Source of the DNA: JBFELU01 sp041572755
GTDB taxonomy: Bacteria; Actinomycetota; Acidimicrobiia; Spongiisociales; UBA11373
Direction of reading: 5' to 3'
Assembly: GCA_041572755.1 (NCBI GenBank)
Contig: JBFFRY010000046.1
Coordinates: 1-12,530, forward strand
Length of the DNA: 12,530 nucleotides
Shown here piece by piece: positions 5,898 to 11,681 of the stretch; within the stretch, counting starts at the first letter, position 1; every line of letters starts with the position of its first letter. The translations under genes were made by a program, and so were the position numbers. The notes beneath the pieces are model-generated. The model did no database searches and was not told the origin of the DNA. It saw only the letters and a list, made by a program, of their open reading frames with translations.

Positions 5898-7438
5898 TCG
5901 ATCGTCAAGGCCAGCAGATCGGTCCCGTATGGGGTGATAGTGATGGTGCCCTCCCGGCCGCGAGCGGCGACCCCGGCCGAACCCTTGAGTGCGAATCTGC
6001 CCTGGGGTGCCAGTTCGATGATCGGCCGCTCCCAGGCGAGCCCGACGTCGATGGTCCCCTCCAGGAAGCCGGGATCGTTCTCCGGGGTCAGGCCCGTGTA
6101 GAAGTGCTCCAGAATCTCACGGAACGACGACCCGGCCTCGGCCATCGCCAGCGCCCCGTATTGGCTCAGTCCCAGTTGATGCCCCCACCCCTCACCCCGG
6201 ATCTGGACCCTCTGGTTGTTGAGGCGCACGGTGAACGTCGGCGACGGCGCCGGCTGGCCGACGTTCACCAGGAGATCGGGGATCTGGGGGTAGCCGTGAG
6301 CGAGGGCGTGGCCGTTGAGGGCCGTCTGGACCTGGTTGATGTTGATCGTCCGGGTCTCCTTCTTGGTGGTCACCGTGACCAGGTAGGGGCCGTCGCCGTG
6401 GTCGGTCACCTCCGTCTCGATCGAGGTCACCTTCCCTCGGAACGTGATGTCGTCGTGCCCTAGAACGTGGAGGAAGTCGGCCAGCGGCAGGTCGTAGGAC
6501 CACGACGCGAAGGCCGAGTCCTGTTCGGGGACATCGACTGCCTGCAGGTAGGAGATGGGGGCCGACCCCGTCCAGACGTCCTGTATGGAGCGGGTCGTGG
6601 TTCCCGAAGTGGAGTGGTAGAGGGCGGCGGCCGGGGTGCCACCGGCCAACAAGATCTGGCCGGAGGTGGCGGTGACCGCCTCTTCCCAGGCGGTGCCGGC
6701 TCCCCGACCGGATCCCTTGTAGACCTGGCAGCCGGTGCCGTCACAGATATCGAACCCGTAGGTTGCCATCACTCCCCAGCGCGGGTTGGCGATCAGATTG
6801 GCGAGGTAGGTGCGCGCCGCCACGACCTGGGCGCGGAGGGCCTGGGTGTGCCACGAGAAGGGGACCTCGGCGATACCCAGGAGATATCGCTCCGGGTCGA
6901 TGCGCTCGATGAGCAGGATGCCGTCGGATCGCGGCTCGATGATGAGCACACCCTCGTGGTCTTGGACCGGAACCTCCCAGTCGGCGTGCGGGTTGAGCCA
7001 GGTCGTCGTCGAGTTCCTGGGCCGCAAGGTGAGCTGCGCGTAGAGGAGCAGGTCGCCGGACGCCTGGTTCGATCCGGCGTCGGTGATGGTGTCCTTGAGG
7101 GTCACCTCGTGCAGCAGGTCGTTGCCGGGACCGCCGGCGATCTGATCGGCCCCGCCGCCTCCCGAGATGTGGTCGGCACCGTTGCCACCTTCGATGACAT
7201 CGCGTCCCCCACCACCGCACAGCAGATCATCGCCGCCCTTGCCGGAGATGACGTCGGCCCCGCCCAGCCCCGCGATGACGTCCCGGCCCGAGGTGCCTTC
7301 CAGGGTGTCGGCTCCCCCGGTACCGATGATCGTGGCGGGCTCACCGAAGCAGGTGGGGGTCGTCGCACTTGAAACGCCGGGTAGGCCGAGAAGCAGCAAG
7401 GCCGTGAAGACGGCGGCGTGTCCTGATCGAACAGACAT
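5894..7438 (-). CDS. Secreted SpoIID/LytB-domain protein with N-terminal RTX calcium-binding repeats
   Basis: The 514-residue protein starts at ATG 7438 (GTG 7447 is possible; neither has a strong ribosome binding site). A signal peptide covers about residues 1-25. Residues 40-110 hold eight consecutive nonapeptide repeats of the GGxGxDxhx type (GGADTLEGT, GGADVISGK, NGADHISGG), the calcium-binding parallel beta-roll of RTX proteins. The SpoIID domain (about 176-450) has the GIAEVPFSW segment with the putative catalytic Glu191, QVVAARTYL (204-212), YHSTSGTTT and GWGHQLGLSQYGA (417-429). SpoIID of sporeformers is a lytic transglycosylase acting on denuded glycan, so a role in cell-wall remodelling outside the membrane is likely. 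The RTX block ahead of this domain suggests calcium-dependent folding after export. A lipoprotein gene lies 40-50 bp upstream and the PfkB kinase overlaps downstream. Confidence 0.92.
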   Translation of the reverse strand: MSVRSGHAAVFTALLLLGLPGVSSATTPTCFGEPATIIGTGGADTLEGTSGRDVIAGLGGADVISGKGGDDLLCGGGGRDVIEGGNGADHISGGGGADQIAGGPGNDLLHEVTLKDTITDAGSNQASGDLLLYAQLTLRPRNSTTTWLNPHADWEVPVQDHEGVLIIEPRSDGILLIERIDPERYLLGIAEVPFSWHTQALRAQVVAARTYLANLIANPRWGVMATYGFDICDGTGCQVYKGSGRGAGTAWEEAVTATSGQILLAGGTPAAALYHSTSGTTTRSIQDVWTGSAPISYLQAVDVPEQDSAFASWSYDLPLADFLHVLGHDDITFRGKVTSIETEVTDHGDGPYLVTVTTKKETRTININQVQTALNGHALAHGYPQIPDLLVNVGQPAPSPTFTVRLNNQRVQIRGEGWGHQLGLSQYGALAMAEAGSSFREILEHFYTGLTPENDPGFLEGTIDVGLAWERPIIELAPQGRFALKGSAGVAARGREGTITITPYGTDLLALTIE

Positions 7439-7458
7439 GCGGTGCACTCGCGCGGAGA

Positions 7459-7488
7459 ATACCGGTGGACCGGGTTTGCGCCCGGTAT
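7459..7488 (-). other. Alternative hairpins between the lipoprotein and SpoIID-like genes
   Basis: ACCGGG (7469-7474) pairs with CCCGGT (7481-7486). Alternatively ATACCGG (7459-7465) pairs with CCGGTAT (7482-7488). The two foldings exclude each other and fill the 40-bp gap between the genes, reaching the lipoprotein stop codon. There is no T tract. A partial terminator or an RNA stability element is possible; function is not shown. Confidence 0.3.
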
Positions 7489-7886
7489 CAGCCGACTTCG
7501 ATGGTGAAGGTCAACGTGTCGCCGGCGCCCGACACCAGCTTGATCGTCGTGGAGCCTTCACCGGCGGCCACGAAGGAGAACTCCTGGTAGCCGGCGGTTG
7601 AGCCTCCCTCCGAAGGCTCGAAGAAGAAGGAGTCTCCGCCGGCCACGACCGCGGCATCGGGGCCCTCGTCGATCTCCCAGGCGGGTCCGTCGGCAGGGAG
7701 CCGGGCCACTATCTCGTCGCCGGGCTGCACCCGCAGCACCGCGCCGCTGTCGGCTTCGGTGAGGAAGAACGTGGCCGAACCGCTCTCGGGCCCGAAGTCG
7801 AAGAAGTCGGTGGTGGCGGTGGCATCCGACGACCCGCCACAGGCTGCCACGAACAGGGCCAGGCCCGGCAACAGCATTCGGCGCAC
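7488..7886 (-). CDS. Small lipoprotein, possibly with a chagasin/I42-like fold
   Basis: A lipoprotein signal (MRRMLLPGLALFVAAC, lipobox VAAC, lipidated Cys16) heads a 132-residue exported protein. Start GTG 7886 is chosen because GAGGAG (7892-7897) lies five bases upstream; GTG 7892, two codons earlier, would overlap that site. The mature part is acidic and beta-rich: GDEIVARLPADGPAWEI near the middle, then YQEFSFVAAGEGSTTIKL and a final FTIEV strand. This order resembles the chagasin/I42 protease-inhibitor fold, but the NPTTGY and RPW loops of that family are absent, so the similarity may only be a general immunoglobulin-like fold. It is first in a run of three - strand genes, and the sulfotransferase runs divergently 92 bp away. 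Lipoprotein status is firm; function is unknown. Confidence 0.85.
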   Translation of the reverse strand: MRRMLLPGLALFVAACGGSSDATATTDFFDFGPESGSATFFLTEADSGAVLRVQPGDEIVARLPADGPAWEIDEGPDAAVVAGGDSFFFEPSEGGSTAGYQEFSFVAAGEGSTTIKLVSGAGDTLTFTIEVG

Positions 7887-7978
7887 GGTCACTCCTCGTT
7901 GCGACCGGGCCAGATTAGGCGTCGCCTCAACCTGTGGGACCCGACATCCGATACATGGAGGGTCGCAACGGGAGAACC

Positions 7979-8821
7979 ATGGACCTTCGGATCGCGGTCG
8001 TGCACGTCCACAAGACGGGCGGCACCACGCTGTCGAGCGTCTTCAAGCGCTCCTTTGGGGGGCGCCACTGCAGTGTCGTCTCGACCGATCCCGGGGCCGG
8101 ATTGTTCGGCGCCGCCCAGTTGCTCGAGATGCGGCCTTGGTATCCGCGTCTCCACAGCATCATGGGCCACGACGTCAAAGCCAACGGCGACTTGGACTCG
8201 GTGGCGCCGAACCTTCGGTACGCCACCTTCCTGCGGGATCCGATGGTGCGGTGCGCCTCCCACTACCAATACGACGTCCAGGTCGGCGGGGTGGAGCTCC
8301 CCTTCCAGGAATGGATCACCCACGAGGTCTCCCCCAATCGCCACACCCGGCACCTCGCCGGACCCGATGCCACCGCCGACCAGGCCATTGCTCTCCTTGA
8401 GGAGCGGTTCTCGTTCATCGGCCTCATCGAGCGCTACGACGAATCCCTGGTGATGATGCGCAGGGCCCTGGACGTTCCCGACGTGCGGTATGCCAAGCGA
8501 TGGACGGCCCCCACCGACGACGTGAAGCGCCGCCTCCTGGAGGATCCGAGGTCCCTCGACCTGCTGCGACAAGCGAACGAGGACGACCTCCGGCTGTACC
8601 GGCACGCCGTCGAGGAGATCTACCCGCGACAGCAAGCCGCCCACGGTCCGGACCTCGATGCCGAGGTAGCGGCGTTTCGGGAGGCCAACGCCTCAACCAC
8701 CAAGTGGCACATGTACGCCCGCCCCCGCTACGCCTGGTATGTGGCGAAGTGGCGGCTCGGCTACCGGCCCTGGGCAGCACGCCGCCGGGCGGCCCGAGCG
8801 GCTGCCCCTGCCCACCGCTGA
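7979..8821 (+). CDS. Sulfotransferase family 2 protein (PAPS-dependent)
   Basis: The 280-residue protein carries both PAPS-binding elements of the carbohydrate sulfotransferase superfamily. The 5'-phosphosulfate loop VVHVHKTGGTTL (7-18) has Lys12. The 3'-phosphate site YATFLRDPMVRCASHY (81-96) has Arg86 and Ser94. FIGLIERYDESL (147-158) is also typical of the Sulfotransfer_2 group. ATG 7979 is chosen because it places the loop at residue 9 as in relatives and follows GGGAG by four bases; GTG 7934 and ATG 7955 would add non-conserved residues. It would move a sulfate group onto a sugar or lipid acceptor that cannot be named. The last 33 bases of the gene, from 8789, are duplicated at 11404. 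The downstream tRNA-Lys promoter must overlap the gene's 3' end. The Ala/Arg-rich tail is poorly conserved in appearance. Confidence 0.9.
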   Translation: MDLRIAVVHVHKTGGTTLSSVFKRSFGGRHCSVVSTDPGAGLFGAAQLLEMRPWYPRLHSIMGHDVKANGDLDSVAPNLRYATFLRDPMVRCASHYQYDVQVGGVELPFQEWITHEVSPNRHTRHLAGPDATADQAIALLEERFSFIGLIERYDESLVMMRRALDVPDVRYAKRWTAPTDDVKRRLLEDPRSLDLLRQANEDDLRLYRHAVEEIYPRQQAAHGPDLDAEVAAFREANASTTKWHMYARPRYAWYVAKWRLGYRPWAARRRAARAAAPAHR

Positions 8822-8840
8822 TCCCTGGTACCTTCGCGGC

Positions 8841-8898
8841 GGGCCGGTAGCTCAATCAGGCAGAGCAGCGGGCTTTAGCCCGAAGGTTGTGGGGTCGA
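8841..8898 (+). pseudogene. tRNA-Lys 5' remnant (non-functional)
   Basis: It matches the intact tRNA-Lys at 11456 through the acceptor 5' strand, D arm and anticodon stem. The anticodon loop has lost a T and has A changed to G: CTTTTAA becomes CTTTAG, six bases, which folds instead as a tight CGGGC/GCCCG hairpin. The sequence leaves the tRNA in the T loop at 8898, so the 3' half of the T arm and the acceptor 3' strand are missing. They reappear at 9824. Confidence 0.93.
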
Positions 8899-9169
8899 CG
8901 TCGATCACTGTCTCAGCGAACAGGGCATCCATGACAGCCTCGGCAATGATCTCCGGTGCATAGAACGCCACCAGATCCGCGGACGGACCACCGACTCGGA
9001 ATCCATCGACTGTCGGGATGGCCCCCGTGTTGGTGGAATAGCCGACAAGGTGCCGCGTCCCTCGGGGCGGCCAAACGGTGCACCTCTTGGTACCGCAATC
9101 GGTCAGGCAGAATCGGGTCTCGTCGTCCTCACACCCGTTGAGAACAGCCTTCCGATATTGGTGAAGCGG
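8852..9169 (-). pseudogene. Gene fragment without a start, ending inside the tRNA-Lys remnant
   Basis: On the - strand, 105 codons read as credible protein: a Cys-containing part (NGCEDDETRFCLTDCGTKRC), then GAIPTVDGFRVGGPSADL and a helix APEIIAEAVMDALF. There is no ATG, GTG or TTG before the middle of the frame. It directly follows, in the same frame, the TAG stop (9170-9172) of the lipoprotein gene, so the two could be one reading frame broken by a nonsense codon, or chance neighbours. The last 15 or so codons (VDPTTFGLKPAALPD, stop TGA at 8852-8854) are antisense tRNA-Lys sequence, so the native 3' end was lost when the insertion joined the tRNA. I do not recognise the family. Confidence 0.55.
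8881..8896 (+). repeat. Left core direct repeat (att-like) in the tRNA-Lys T arm
   Basis: Bases CGAAGGTTGTGGGGTC here match CGAAGGTTGTGGGTTC at 9824-9839 at 15 of 16 positions. Both copies are tRNA-Lys sequence running from the 3' side of the anticodon stem into the T loop, a region where many site-specific integrases recombine. They bracket the insert at 8899-9823. Confidence 0.7.
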
Positions 9170-9823
9170 CTAGCGGTTTGCGTACAGGTCTCGGCAGACG
9201 GCGATGTAGTCGGAGTCATCCTCGATGGCAGCCTGGGCTCTATCCAAGGCTTCACTGGAGTCGACCCCTTCGTCGAGGGCCTGCCCGAAGGCCCTCTCCG
9301 CGGCATCGAAGGCCCCGGTGACGTCGATTCCCATCGCATCCCCAGCGGCGATGATGTCGGGCGGTGAGATCTCGTAACAGAAGGCCTGCTCGGCGTCGGT
9401 GAGGGGATCGGCCCCGCCGCCGCAGGCCACGAGACCGAGGGTGAGGGCGATGGCTGCTGCAATGGTGTGCCGTTGAGTCATAGCGGCACCCTAGACAGTT
9501 CGCAGGAAGGGCTCAATCAAGAGCCTCCTACGTTCCCACCTCCCTGAACGGACCAGTGGGGACCTCTCGATTTCCATATGCGCCATTCGCACCGTGCCCC
9601 AGTTGCGCTGACCTTGCCGGCAGGTTCGCCGAGATCACCGGCCACCTCATCGACCTGATCGGCAAACGGACCGACGCCGACATGGAGTCGGCGACTGCAG
9701 AGGACGAGGCGGCGGGCAATGAATGGATGCAGACCGCCTTCGCGTTGACAGCGCGGATCGGAGAACTGTGCGACGAGGGTGAGTTCGACGGACTGCTCTG
9801 CGAACGCAAGTCAGAAATCGAAA
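8899..9823. mobile_element. About 925-bp insert splitting a tRNA-Lys copy
   Basis: The insert sits between the 5' remnant (ending 8898) and the 3' remnant (starting 9824) of one tRNA-Lys, with the 16-base core repeated at both sides. It contains a lipoprotein gene, a - strand gene fragment and a + strand gene whose end runs into the right remnant. It has no integrase, transposase or terminal inverted repeats that I can see. It may be a non-autonomous passenger or the shrunken remainder of a larger integrated element. The tRNA-Lys carrying it is not restored at either edge. Confidence 0.45.
9170..9481 (-). CDS. Small two-cysteine lipoprotein
   Basis: A 103-residue protein starts at ATG 9481 with a lipoprotein signal ending LGLVAC (Cys20) followed by GGG. 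The mature part is helical and acidic (PLTDAEQAFCYEI, then AAERAFGQALDEGVDSSEALDRAQAAI, then YIAVCRDLYANR). Its two cysteines, in FCYEI and AVCRD, could form a disulfide outside the membrane. The size and layout are typical of small actinobacterial lipoproteins, but I cannot name a family. It lies inside the tRNA-Lys insert and diverges from the + strand gene at 9556. Its stop, TAG, is followed in frame by another 105 coding-like codons, so the protein may be a shortened version of a longer one. Confidence 0.75.
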   Translation of the reverse strand: MTQRHTIAAAIALTLGLVACGGGADPLTDAEQAFCYEISPPDIIAAGDAMGIDVTGAFDAAERAFGQALDEGVDSSEALDRAQAAIEDDSDYIAVCRDLYANR

Positions 9824-10038
9824 CGAAGGTTGTGGGTTCTACACCCGGCCCACCGGAAGAATGCCTTGACCCAACAGGGGGTCAGCTCGGCTGCTGCTTC
9901 GGCGCCCTCCGCCCGGGTGTGCTGAATGGACCACGCTCACCGTCTCTGAGACCGTCCTCGGCTAGTCCGCCACTCCGTACAGCTTCAGACCGGAACTCTT
10001 GGTCGTGCCGACCGCCAGCAGGGTCCCGTCCGGACTGA
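9556..10038 (+). CDS. Hypothetical protein, 3' end rebuilt from tRNA-Lys sequence
   Basis: The frame opens at GTG 9556 without a clear ribosome binding site. The first 90 or so residues look genuine, with GC-rich third positions, a CPSC motif near the N-terminus, a long acidic helical stretch (AEITGHLIDLIGKRT, NEWMQTAFALTARIGEL) and Cys residues at LCDEG and LLCERK. From 9824 the frame enters the tRNA-Lys 3' remnant (KVVGSTPGPP), then low-complexity residues, and finally overlaps the end of the opposite-strand beta-propeller gene by 77 bp. The native C-terminus was therefore probably cut off by the insertion junction, and the sequence after about residue 90 is not real protein. No family is recognised; the N-terminus could also be incomplete. 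Confidence 0.5.
   Translation: MGTSRFPYAPFAPCPSCADLAGRFAEITGHLIDLIGKRTDADMESATAEDEAAGNEWMQTAFALTARIGELCDEGEFDGLLCERKSEIETKVVGSTPGPPEECLDPTGGQLGCCFGALRPGVLNGPRSPSLRPSSASPPLRTASDRNSWSCRPPAGSRPD
9824..9839 (+). repeat. Right core direct repeat (att-like) in the tRNA-Lys T arm
   Basis: This copy, CGAAGGTTGTGGGTTC, is identical to bases 11497-11512 of the intact tRNA-Lys and 15/16 identical to 8881-8896. It marks the right edge of the 925-bp insert. Confidence 0.7.
9824..9855 (+). pseudogene. tRNA-Lys 3' remnant (T arm and acceptor)
   Basis: The first 16 bases match the intact tRNA-Lys from the anticodon stem to the T loop. After a four-base loss in the T loop (TA where the gene has GATTCC), 14 further bases CACCCGGCCCACCG match the end of the T stem, the acceptor 3' strand, the discriminator and the next three bases downstream of the gene. 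Together with 8841-8898 it makes up one whole, split tRNA-Lys. Confidence 0.9.
9867..9884. other. Hairpin just after the tRNA-Lys 3' remnant
   Basis: TGACCC (9867-9872) pairs with GGGTCA (9879-9884) around AACAGG. It lies 78 bases beyond the stop of the beta-propeller gene in that gene's reading direction, but has no T tract. It may be a weak terminator; no other role is shown. Confidence 0.25.
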
Positions 10039-11125
10039 AGGCGACCCGCTGGACCGCGCCCACCACGGGGATCGTGATGACCGCCTCGCCGCTGGCGACA
10101 TCGAAGATTTCCAGGTGGCCGCCTCTCAGCAGATCTTCCTGGAAGGCCGCGACAAGCACGCCTCCGTCGGGGCTGAGGGCCACCTGTCGCAAGGCGGGGT
10201 TCTGTCCTGTCAGTTGGTAGGGGATGACGTGCAGGGGCTCGTCGGTCGCGTAGTCGATGACATGGATGGCGTTGAGTTCTGGCAGCACCCGACTCATGAT
10301 GCCGACGGCCACCAGCGTCCCATCCCGGGAGACAGACACGCCTGTGACGGTTGCACCGAAGATCGTTCCATCGACCTCCTTCTCGAAGTTCCATACTTTG
10401 ATCTCGTCTCCGGTCTCGATCGAGTCGAAGACCAGACGCCCCCCGCTGCTCGTGACGAGAGTCGCCCCATCGGGCATCAGTTCGATCACCTGGGGTGTGC
10501 TGCGTTCCTCGAAACCGTGGTCGACCGCTTCGCCCGTGGAGAGATCCATCCAGTACAGGTGGGTCCCGGCCACGATCAGGTCGGTGGAGTTCGGCAGGAA
10601 GACCGCACCCGCGATCGCCGGCTGCATGTCCACCGTGGGCTCGCCGGCCTCGACATCCCACACTCTCGAGAAGCCGCCCATTACGGACGCAGCGCCCGAT
10701 GCGTCGTCATCGTCATCAGTGACGTAGAGGATGTAGCGTCCGTTCGGGCTGATCGCCGTAACGTAGATCTGGTCGACCACCTCGTCCACCAGGACCTCGA
10801 GTTCGCCGCTCGCTCGGTCCAGCAGCGCCAGCTTGTCGCCCTGCATGGCGATCAATCTGTCATCCGGCGTGAAATCGAGCCACACATAGTCTGCGTACTC
10901 TTCGACCAGGGCAAGGTCGCTCACATTGGCTGCCGTGATGGGCACCGTCGTGGCCACCGGCGCAGCTACCGGCGCAGTCGATGAAGTCGCGATTGTTGTC
11001 GAACCCGGCTCTGTTGAAGAAACCTGGTCGGTCGGCACGGTCGTCGAACCTTCATCGCCAGCGCCGCACGCCGCGATCAACATCGTTGCGGAGATCATCG
11101 AGACCACAAGTCCCCTGGTCGTCAA
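9962..11125 (-). CDS. Beta-propeller (WD40/YncE-like) lipoprotein
   Basis: The start is TTG 11125, seven bases after a strong GGAGG (11133-11137). The 387-residue protein has a lipoprotein signal ending LIAAC (Cys20), a Thr/Ser/Pro/Val-rich flexible linker (about 21-65), and then repeated propeller blades marked by phrases such as AISPNGRYILYV, VSVSRDGTLVAVG, VALSPDGGVLVAA and VAFSPDGTLLAVG, each followed by a strand like HLEIFDVASGEAV. This is a membrane-anchored extracellular beta-propeller, probably a binding or scaffold surface rather than an enzyme; the partner is unknown. It lies between the split tRNA-Lys and the duplicated intact one. A truncated gene ends 14 bases upstream, so the two formed an operon before the duplication edge cut the first. 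Confidence 0.88.
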   Translation of the reverse strand: MTTRGLVVSMISATMLIAACGAGDEGSTTVPTDQVSSTEPGSTTIATSSTAPVAAPVATTVPITAANVSDLALVEEYADYVWLDFTPDDRLIAMQGDKLALLDRASGELEVLVDEVVDQIYVTAISPNGRYILYVTDDDDDASGAASVMGGFSRVWDVEAGEPTVDMQPAIAGAVFLPNSTDLIVAGTHLYWMDLSTGEAVDHGFEERSTPQVIELMPDGATLVTSSGGRLVFDSIETGDEIKVWNFEKEVDGTIFGATVTGVSVSRDGTLVAVGIMSRVLPELNAIHVIDYATDEPLHVIPYQLTGQNPALRQVALSPDGGVLVAAFQEDLLRGGHLEIFDVASGEAVITIPVVGAVQRVAFSPDGTLLAVGTTKSSGLKLYGVAD

Positions 11126-11139
11126 GGCTCCCCCTCCGA

Positions 11140-11403
11140 TTAGCAGGACTCGAATGGATCGATCGTAGCCGTTGGCCGAACAACAGGATCGGACTGCGGA
11201 ACCGCCAAAGCTGCATGATCAGCGCTCCTCGACTTCGCCTCGACCAGCGCCGCGCTGAAGTTCGCCAACTCGTGCGCGGGAAAGGCTTCAAGTTCGACGA
11301 TGCAGACAGCCGACAGCTGAAGGTATTCGATGAACCAGTCCACCTGTGACGGCTGCGACTGTGACGCATCAAAACACTTCGGCGACCCTCGACCCTGGTC
11401 GGT
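11140..11403 (-). pseudogene. Gene fragment truncated at the duplication edge, upstream of the propeller lipoprotein
   Basis: On the - strand the frame ends with TAA at 11140-11142, 14 bases before the next start codon, and the ribosome binding site of that gene fits in the gap. The sequence is protein-like for about 75 residues: CFDASQSQPSQ, then VDWFIEYLQLSAVCIVELEAF, PAHELANFSAALVEAKS and a Pro-rich tail. Upstream the frame continues only through the duplicated sulfotransferase/tRNA segment (to 11430), where it is unnatural. A GTG within QVDWF is the only plausible internal start and has no ribosome binding site. The likely reading is the 3' part of a gene whose 5' end was lost at 11403/11404. 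No family is recognised. Confidence 0.45.
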
Positions 11404-11514
11404 GCGGCCCGAGCGGCTGCCCCTGCCCACCGCTGATCCCTGGTACCTTCGCGGCGGGCCGGTAGCTCAACCAGGCAGAGCAGCGGGCTTTTAACCCGAA
11501 GGTTGTGGGTTCGA
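11404..11514 (+). repeat. Right copy of the 110-bp direct repeat
   Basis: This is the counterpart of 8789-8898: a 33-bp copy of the sulfotransferase 3' end including its stop codon, the short spacer with the likely tRNA promoter, and the first part of tRNA-Lys. Upstream of 11404 the similarity stops abruptly. The sulfotransferase piece here is a dead fragment kept with the promoter. Confidence 0.93.
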
Positions 11515-11529
11515 TTCCCACCCGGCCCA
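11456..11529 (+). tRNA. tRNA-Lys (anticodon TTT)
   Basis: A complete 74-base cloverleaf. Acceptor GGGCCGG pairs with CCGGCCC, discriminator A. The D stem is GCTC/GAGC. The anticodon stem GCGGG/CCCGA has one terminal mismatch (27-43), with loop CTTTTAA (anticodon TTT). The T stem is GTGGG/CCCAC with loop TTCGATT. CCA is not encoded. A TACCTT -10-like box (11444-11449) lies six bases upstream with no clear -35. This is the only intact tRNA-Lys of the three pieces in the window. Confidence 0.96.
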
Positions 11530-11648
11530 CCGCTACCGCCGCCTCACCACGACCCCGTCGGAGCTGCCCCATCGGGACTGCAACCGACCCTTCCCCCACC
11601 CTGCCTCGACTGGAACGGCCGGCCACGAGAGATCGGTTTGCATTGTTG

Positions 11649-11681
11649 TTGACTCTCCCCTAAGGTATTTAGTACTAAATA
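11649..11681 (+). promoter_or_regulatory. Promoter with a perfect 16-bp palindromic operator
   Basis: TTGACT (11649-11654) is a good -35 element. TACTAA (11673-11678), 18 bases further, is the best -10 candidate. It lies within TATTTAGTACTAAATA (11666-11681), a perfect 16-bp palindrome in a markedly AT-rich island. A dimeric regulator bound there would cover the -10 region and repress the DUF4397 gene. The regulator cannot be named. TTGCAT (11638) with TAAGGT (11661) is an alternative pair. Confidence 0.5.

Larger units (their letters stand above)
8789..8898 (+). repeat. Left copy of a 110-bp direct repeat (sulfotransferase tail + tRNA-Lys 5' part)
   Basis: Bases 8789-8855 are identical to 11404-11470 (67 of 67). 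The match continues to 8898/11514 with three substitutions (8856, 8878, 8894) and one missing T in the anticodon loop. All differences fall inside the tRNA, so this tRNA copy has decayed while the flank has not. The two copies are 2615 bp apart. Confidence 0.93.

Noticed and set aside
5004..6101. 365-codon open frame opposite the PfkB gene
   Set aside because: The opposite strand has complete PfkB motifs; this frame has none and overlaps it entirely.
6467..7372. 301-codon open frame opposite the SpoIID-like gene
   Set aside because: Composition (Gly/Asp/Val-rich without motifs) and full overlap with a gene carrying clear domains indicate a shadow.
9942..9952. Palindrome GTCTCTGAGAC near the end of the beta-propeller gene
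   Set aside because: Only five base pairs around one base; too short for a terminator stem and no T tract follows.
8789..11514. Composite transposon bounded by 110-bp repeats
   Set aside because: The repeats are tRNA and gene-tail sequence, not insertion sequences; no transposase, terminal inverted repeats or target duplications are present.
11369..11626. Open frame containing VGIEPTTFGLKARCSAW
   Set aside because: It is the antisense translation of the intact tRNA-Lys and has no other protein-like content.
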